Source: Cloacimonetes bacterium SCGC AAA252-N17
GTDB lineage: Bacteria > Cloacimonadota > Cloacimonadia > JGIOTU-2
Assembly: GCA_000404785.1 (NCBI GenBank)
Contig: ASNI01000004.1
Location: 13,345-77,344 of the forward strand
Length of the DNA: 64,000 nt
Direction: 5' to 3'
Both the position numbers and the translations under genes were made by a program. Numbering within the stretch: position 1 is the first letter of the stretch; each line of letters starts with the position of its first letter. The notes below the pieces were generated by a model that was not told where the DNA came from, did no database searches, and saw only the letters and a list, made by a program, of their open reading frames with translations. This document shows, piece after piece, positions 61,630 to 64,000 of this stretch.

Positions 61630-63792
61630 TTATAACTTTATCTGTACTCCGAAACTGTACGTTGTCTTTGTTTCATCATCGCTGATCTTACCGTCACCGT
61701 TCAGGTCAACATAATACACCTTGTAGTCCCACACAAGAAGAGTGGCGGGTGTTATCTCATAGCCGATCTGTGCTTCGATAACTGCATTCGGGCTTTTCCA
61801 CGTGGTAAATTCTTTCACTTGTGTTTGAGAATATCGGGCATAGGCATAATCCAGTCCGGGGATAAAGGTCTTTTTCAGTCTTACCTCACCCAGAATTGAC
61901 TTGCCTGTATCGTAATCTTTTCCATGAATATCTTCATAGGCAACAGTAAAATCAATAATGTTGAAGAGATGAGAAACAAGTTCCCCGCGCCATCCCTGAG
62001 ATTTATTGATGCCTTTCAGTGTACTGCGTTTGGTAACAATAGAATCTCCGACGACCATAGCACGCTCATTATTATAGATATAGTTAAAGAAGTTCGACTT
62101 AAAATCTTTACCAAAGAAACGATAATCCATTGTAGCATCAAAGATGAGAAATTTTGCGCCAAATCCCGGAAAGACTGCACCTGTACCGTAATCCAGTATC
62201 TTGGCTGCTTCCGCATAATGATACAAATTGAACAGCTTTGTGTTCAGTAGGGGTAGTGTATAGTCAGCACCAATAATTGTGACGCTTTCTTTCTTGCCGA
62301 GCTGATATACACGTTTTAGATATTCATAAAAATTATCCCATCCCTGTTGCTGGACTTGTAGTGAGTCGATTTCATTATTATTATCTGCATCGAGGTCGAT
62401 GATACCGCTTCCTGTATTCAGAGAGTCCTTATTTGCCGGATCGGGCCAGCCGTCACCATCGGTATCTGCCCAATATTGTGGATCATTAGGATAATCATCA
62501 AATATATCCGGATAACCATCGCCGTCTTCATCCTTTAAGCCGCCAAGCTCATTGAGGTCTGTTATGCCTGTTACTCCTACTTCGAGATTGTTCAGAAATG
62601 GAATTCCTGTCGCCACAAAGGGAGTGCCTTTCACACGAGCAGCAAAGATATTATGCTCATCAACATTCGGACAAAATACATCGAGTCCGAGCCCATAGGT
62701 TTTTGTATTTACGGCGATCTCTGCGCCAAGTTGTTTCGTGGCAGGATAGTCCAGCATATTTGTATAATCTCTCATGATGAGCCCGTGCCCGAATTTCACA
62801 CTTGGAAATGCGCCCAGTCTGAGATAAAGCGGATCGTGCCTGTTCGCAAATTCAAGATACATTATCTTGTTCAGATAGGCATTAAAGTTATCCCAATCCT
62901 TTTTTCTGATATCTCCATCACCGTCAATCAGGATATCAAAATCAAGCCCAAGCTTGAACTTCCATATTGGTATTTCCGGCATTAAACGAATACGGGTATA
63001 AGTAACCCCGTCAATAGTGACTGTGCCAATGCCAATAGAACCGGGTAAGATGGACTTTCTTGTACTCTTTGGTTTTCCCGGTTTGATCTCTGTTTTCGGT
63101 TCATCGACAGATTGAAGTTCAACGTCCGGTTTTTCTTGCTGCTGGTATTGCTTTTGCGGTTGTTCGATCTGTGTATCTTCGAGCATTGCACCTTCCATAA
63201 GTGATTCAGGTGGGGTGACATTTTCCATCATCTGGAATGAAGGAGGGTCTATGCCGTTTGAGAAACCCTGATTGCCGGCAGGAACTTCAATTTTGCCAAA
63301 TTCGTTACTGAACTCAACAGTGCCTTTATAAACTTGAATGGTCGTGAAACCGGTCTGCGCATCTACATCGGTCATAAAACCGGTTCCCTTGATCGCAGCA
63401 ACAGAGGTTGGAGTTTGGATATAATAATCACCTTTCCCTTTTGTTACTTCAGACCATATCCTACCAACATCCAGTGTGAGAGTTTTCATGAAGCTCTGCT
63501 CACGCTGGCTCATATTTATGGTTAGCGTACTGTTGGAAAAAACTTTTGAAATCGCACCATTATCGGAAAATTTGATAACTGCAAATGAGTTTTCCTTTGT
63601 GAGTATCATATCACCATCATAAAGTAACGAACCTTTTGCTGCCGGTGAGAGCTGATGATTGTGATTCAGAATAACTTCTCCCTGCAAATTCATGACTTCT
63701 GCATATGGCTTTGTCTCTTGTGCATTAAGGAGGACAACAAATAGGAGTGAAAAAATAATAAGGGGAATGATAAATTTTCTCTTAGGTTTCAT
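61630..63792 (-). CDS. FecR-domain protein with outer membrane barrel-like C-terminal half
   Basis: About 720 residues: signal peptide (KFIIPLIIFSLLFVVLLNA), FecR domain (about 25-190; VIKFSDNGAISKVFSNSTLTI and YYIQTPTSVAAIKGTGFMTDV read in parts), a Gln/Pro-rich linker (about 215-260), then a beta-rich region with a thrombospondin type-3-like calcium-binding stretch (DEDGDGYPDIFDDYPNDP; DTDGDGWPD) and barrel-like strands to the end (SFGVQIKL). No sigma/anti-sigma partner is adjacent, so it is probably structural rather than iron signalling. ATG at 63792 has SD AAAGGAG. Confidence 0.82.
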   Translation of the reverse strand: MKPKRKFIIPLIIFSLLFVVLLNAQETKPYAEVMNLQGEVILNHNHQLSPAAKGSLLYDGDMILTKENSFAVIKFSDNGAISKVFSNSTLTINMSQREQSFMKTLTLDVGRIWSEVTKGKGDYYIQTPTSVAAIKGTGFMTDVDAQTGFTTIQVYKGTVEFSNEFGKIEVPAGNQGFSNGIDPPSFQMMENVTPPESLMEGAMLEDTQIEQPQKQYQQQEKPDVELQSVDEPKTEIKPGKPKSTRKSILPGSIGIGTVTIDGVTYTRIRLMPEIPIWKFKLGLDFDILIDGDGDIRKKDWDNFNAYLNKIMYLEFANRHDPLYLRLGAFPSVKFGHGLIMRDYTNMLDYPATKQLGAEIAVNTKTYGLGLDVFCPNVDEHNIFAARVKGTPFVATGIPFLNNLEVGVTGITDLNELGGLKDEDGDGYPDIFDDYPNDPQYWADTDGDGWPDPANKDSLNTGSGIIDLDADNNNEIDSLQVQQQGWDNFYEYLKRVYQLGKKESVTIIGADYTLPLLNTKLFNLYHYAEAAKILDYGTGAVFPGFGAKFLIFDATMDYRFFGKDFKSNFFNYIYNNERAMVVGDSIVTKRSTLKGINKSQGWRGELVSHLFNIIDFTVAYEDIHGKDYDTGKSILGEVRLKKTFIPGLDYAYARYSQTQVKEFTTWKSPNAVIEAQIGYEITPATLLVWDYKVYYVDLNGDGKISDDETKTTYSFGVQIKL

Positions 63793-63837
63793 AGCTGCTC
63801 CTTTCAAATAAAGCATTTAATCTCATGAGTTCACTTT

Positions 63838-63857
63838 AAAAACCCCAGTTGGGGGAT
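63838..63857 (-). terminator. Weak possible terminator on the minus strand
   Basis: On the minus strand a short stem CCCC-CAACT-GGGG is followed by TTTTT. The stem is only 4-5 bp. It would end a transcript arriving from beyond the window. Confidence 0.3.
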
Positions 63858-64000
63858 TAGCGGTATGTTTTTGTACTTCATCTTTCAACAAAGCATAAAT
63901 ATCTGGATTTTGGATTTTGAAGTGTGATATATAGAATTTTATTGGTAATTATTCGCAATATTTTACTTATTTTAGAAATAGCTGAGATAAAGGAGTTATT
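63858..64000. other. Non-coding end of window
   Basis: No ORF recognised. The last bases read AAAGGAGTTATT, which would make a good SD for a plus-strand gene beginning just outside the window. Confidence 0.35.

Overview
The window is AT-rich bacterial chromosome from a diderm (Gram-negative type) organism. The evidence for two membranes is a YidC with a large N-terminal periplasmic domain, lipoproteins, a secretin, a PorV-like outer membrane protein and a gingipain-type C25 peptidase. C25/PorV-like proteins, FlgD-like C-terminal domains, a four-helix-bundle protein and a Na+-type F-ATPase together suggest an uncultured FCB-related lineage such as Cloacimonadota. That placement is inference from gene content; no marker gene was compared with a database.

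Layout. 1-3.8 kb (minus): a HATPase-acetyltransferase fusion, a small membrane protein, a lipoprotein gene broken by two in-frame stops, and a LysM/glycoside-hydrolase-like protein. 3.8-11.9 kb (minus): a complete F1Fo ATP synthase operon, atpZ-atpI-atpB-(triple c)-atpE-atpF-atpH-atpA-atpG-atpD-atpC. It carries two different rotor subunits: one ordinary c hairpin with a two-carboxylate Na+-type motif, and one six-helix triple c whose middle hairpin has lost its carboxylate. 11.9-17 kb (minus): bactofilin, M23 peptidase, parB, parA, rsmG, mnmG. 17.1-22.4 kb (plus): two histidine kinase/response regulator pairs, the last regulator being a sigma-54 activator. 22.4-39.6 kb (plus): a type IV pilus-like locus. 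It starts with a repeat-rich intergenic region carrying a sigma-54-type promoter, then a pilin-like gene, GspF/PilC, GspE/PilB, three pilin-like proteins, a kinase lacking its catalytic domain with a receiver/cNMP-fold regulator, a four-helix-bundle gene between 88-bp direct repeats, PilT, a PilM-PilN-TPR fusion, PilO, a secretin, a propeller lipoprotein and a broken cell-surface gene. 39.6-41.2 kb: a hybrid kinase. 41.2-45.4 kb (minus): queD-ysxC-dxs-mnmE. 45.5-54.4 kb (plus): tldD-tldE-nitrilase, then rpmH-rnpA-yidD-yidC-SRP RNA, then radical SAM, DUF401 and a LOG-like protein. 54.4-63.8 kb (minus): a FecR-domain protein, purD, the C25 peptidase and the PorV-like protein.

How it fits together. 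parAB, rsmG, mnmG, mnmE, rpmH, rnpA, yidD, yidC and an exact parS palindrome inside mnmE (with a one-mismatch copy in the nitrilase gene) place this window near the chromosome origin, although dnaA and a convincing oriC are not in it. The sigma-54 promoter in front of the major pilin, downstream of a sigma-54 activator gene, suggests a PilR-like control circuit. The most unusual system is the ATP synthase rotor. Next come the pilus locus, with non-standard pilins and a fused PilMN-TPR protein, and the repeat-bounded four-helix-bundle gene inside it. No tRNA, rRNA or CRISPR array was seen.
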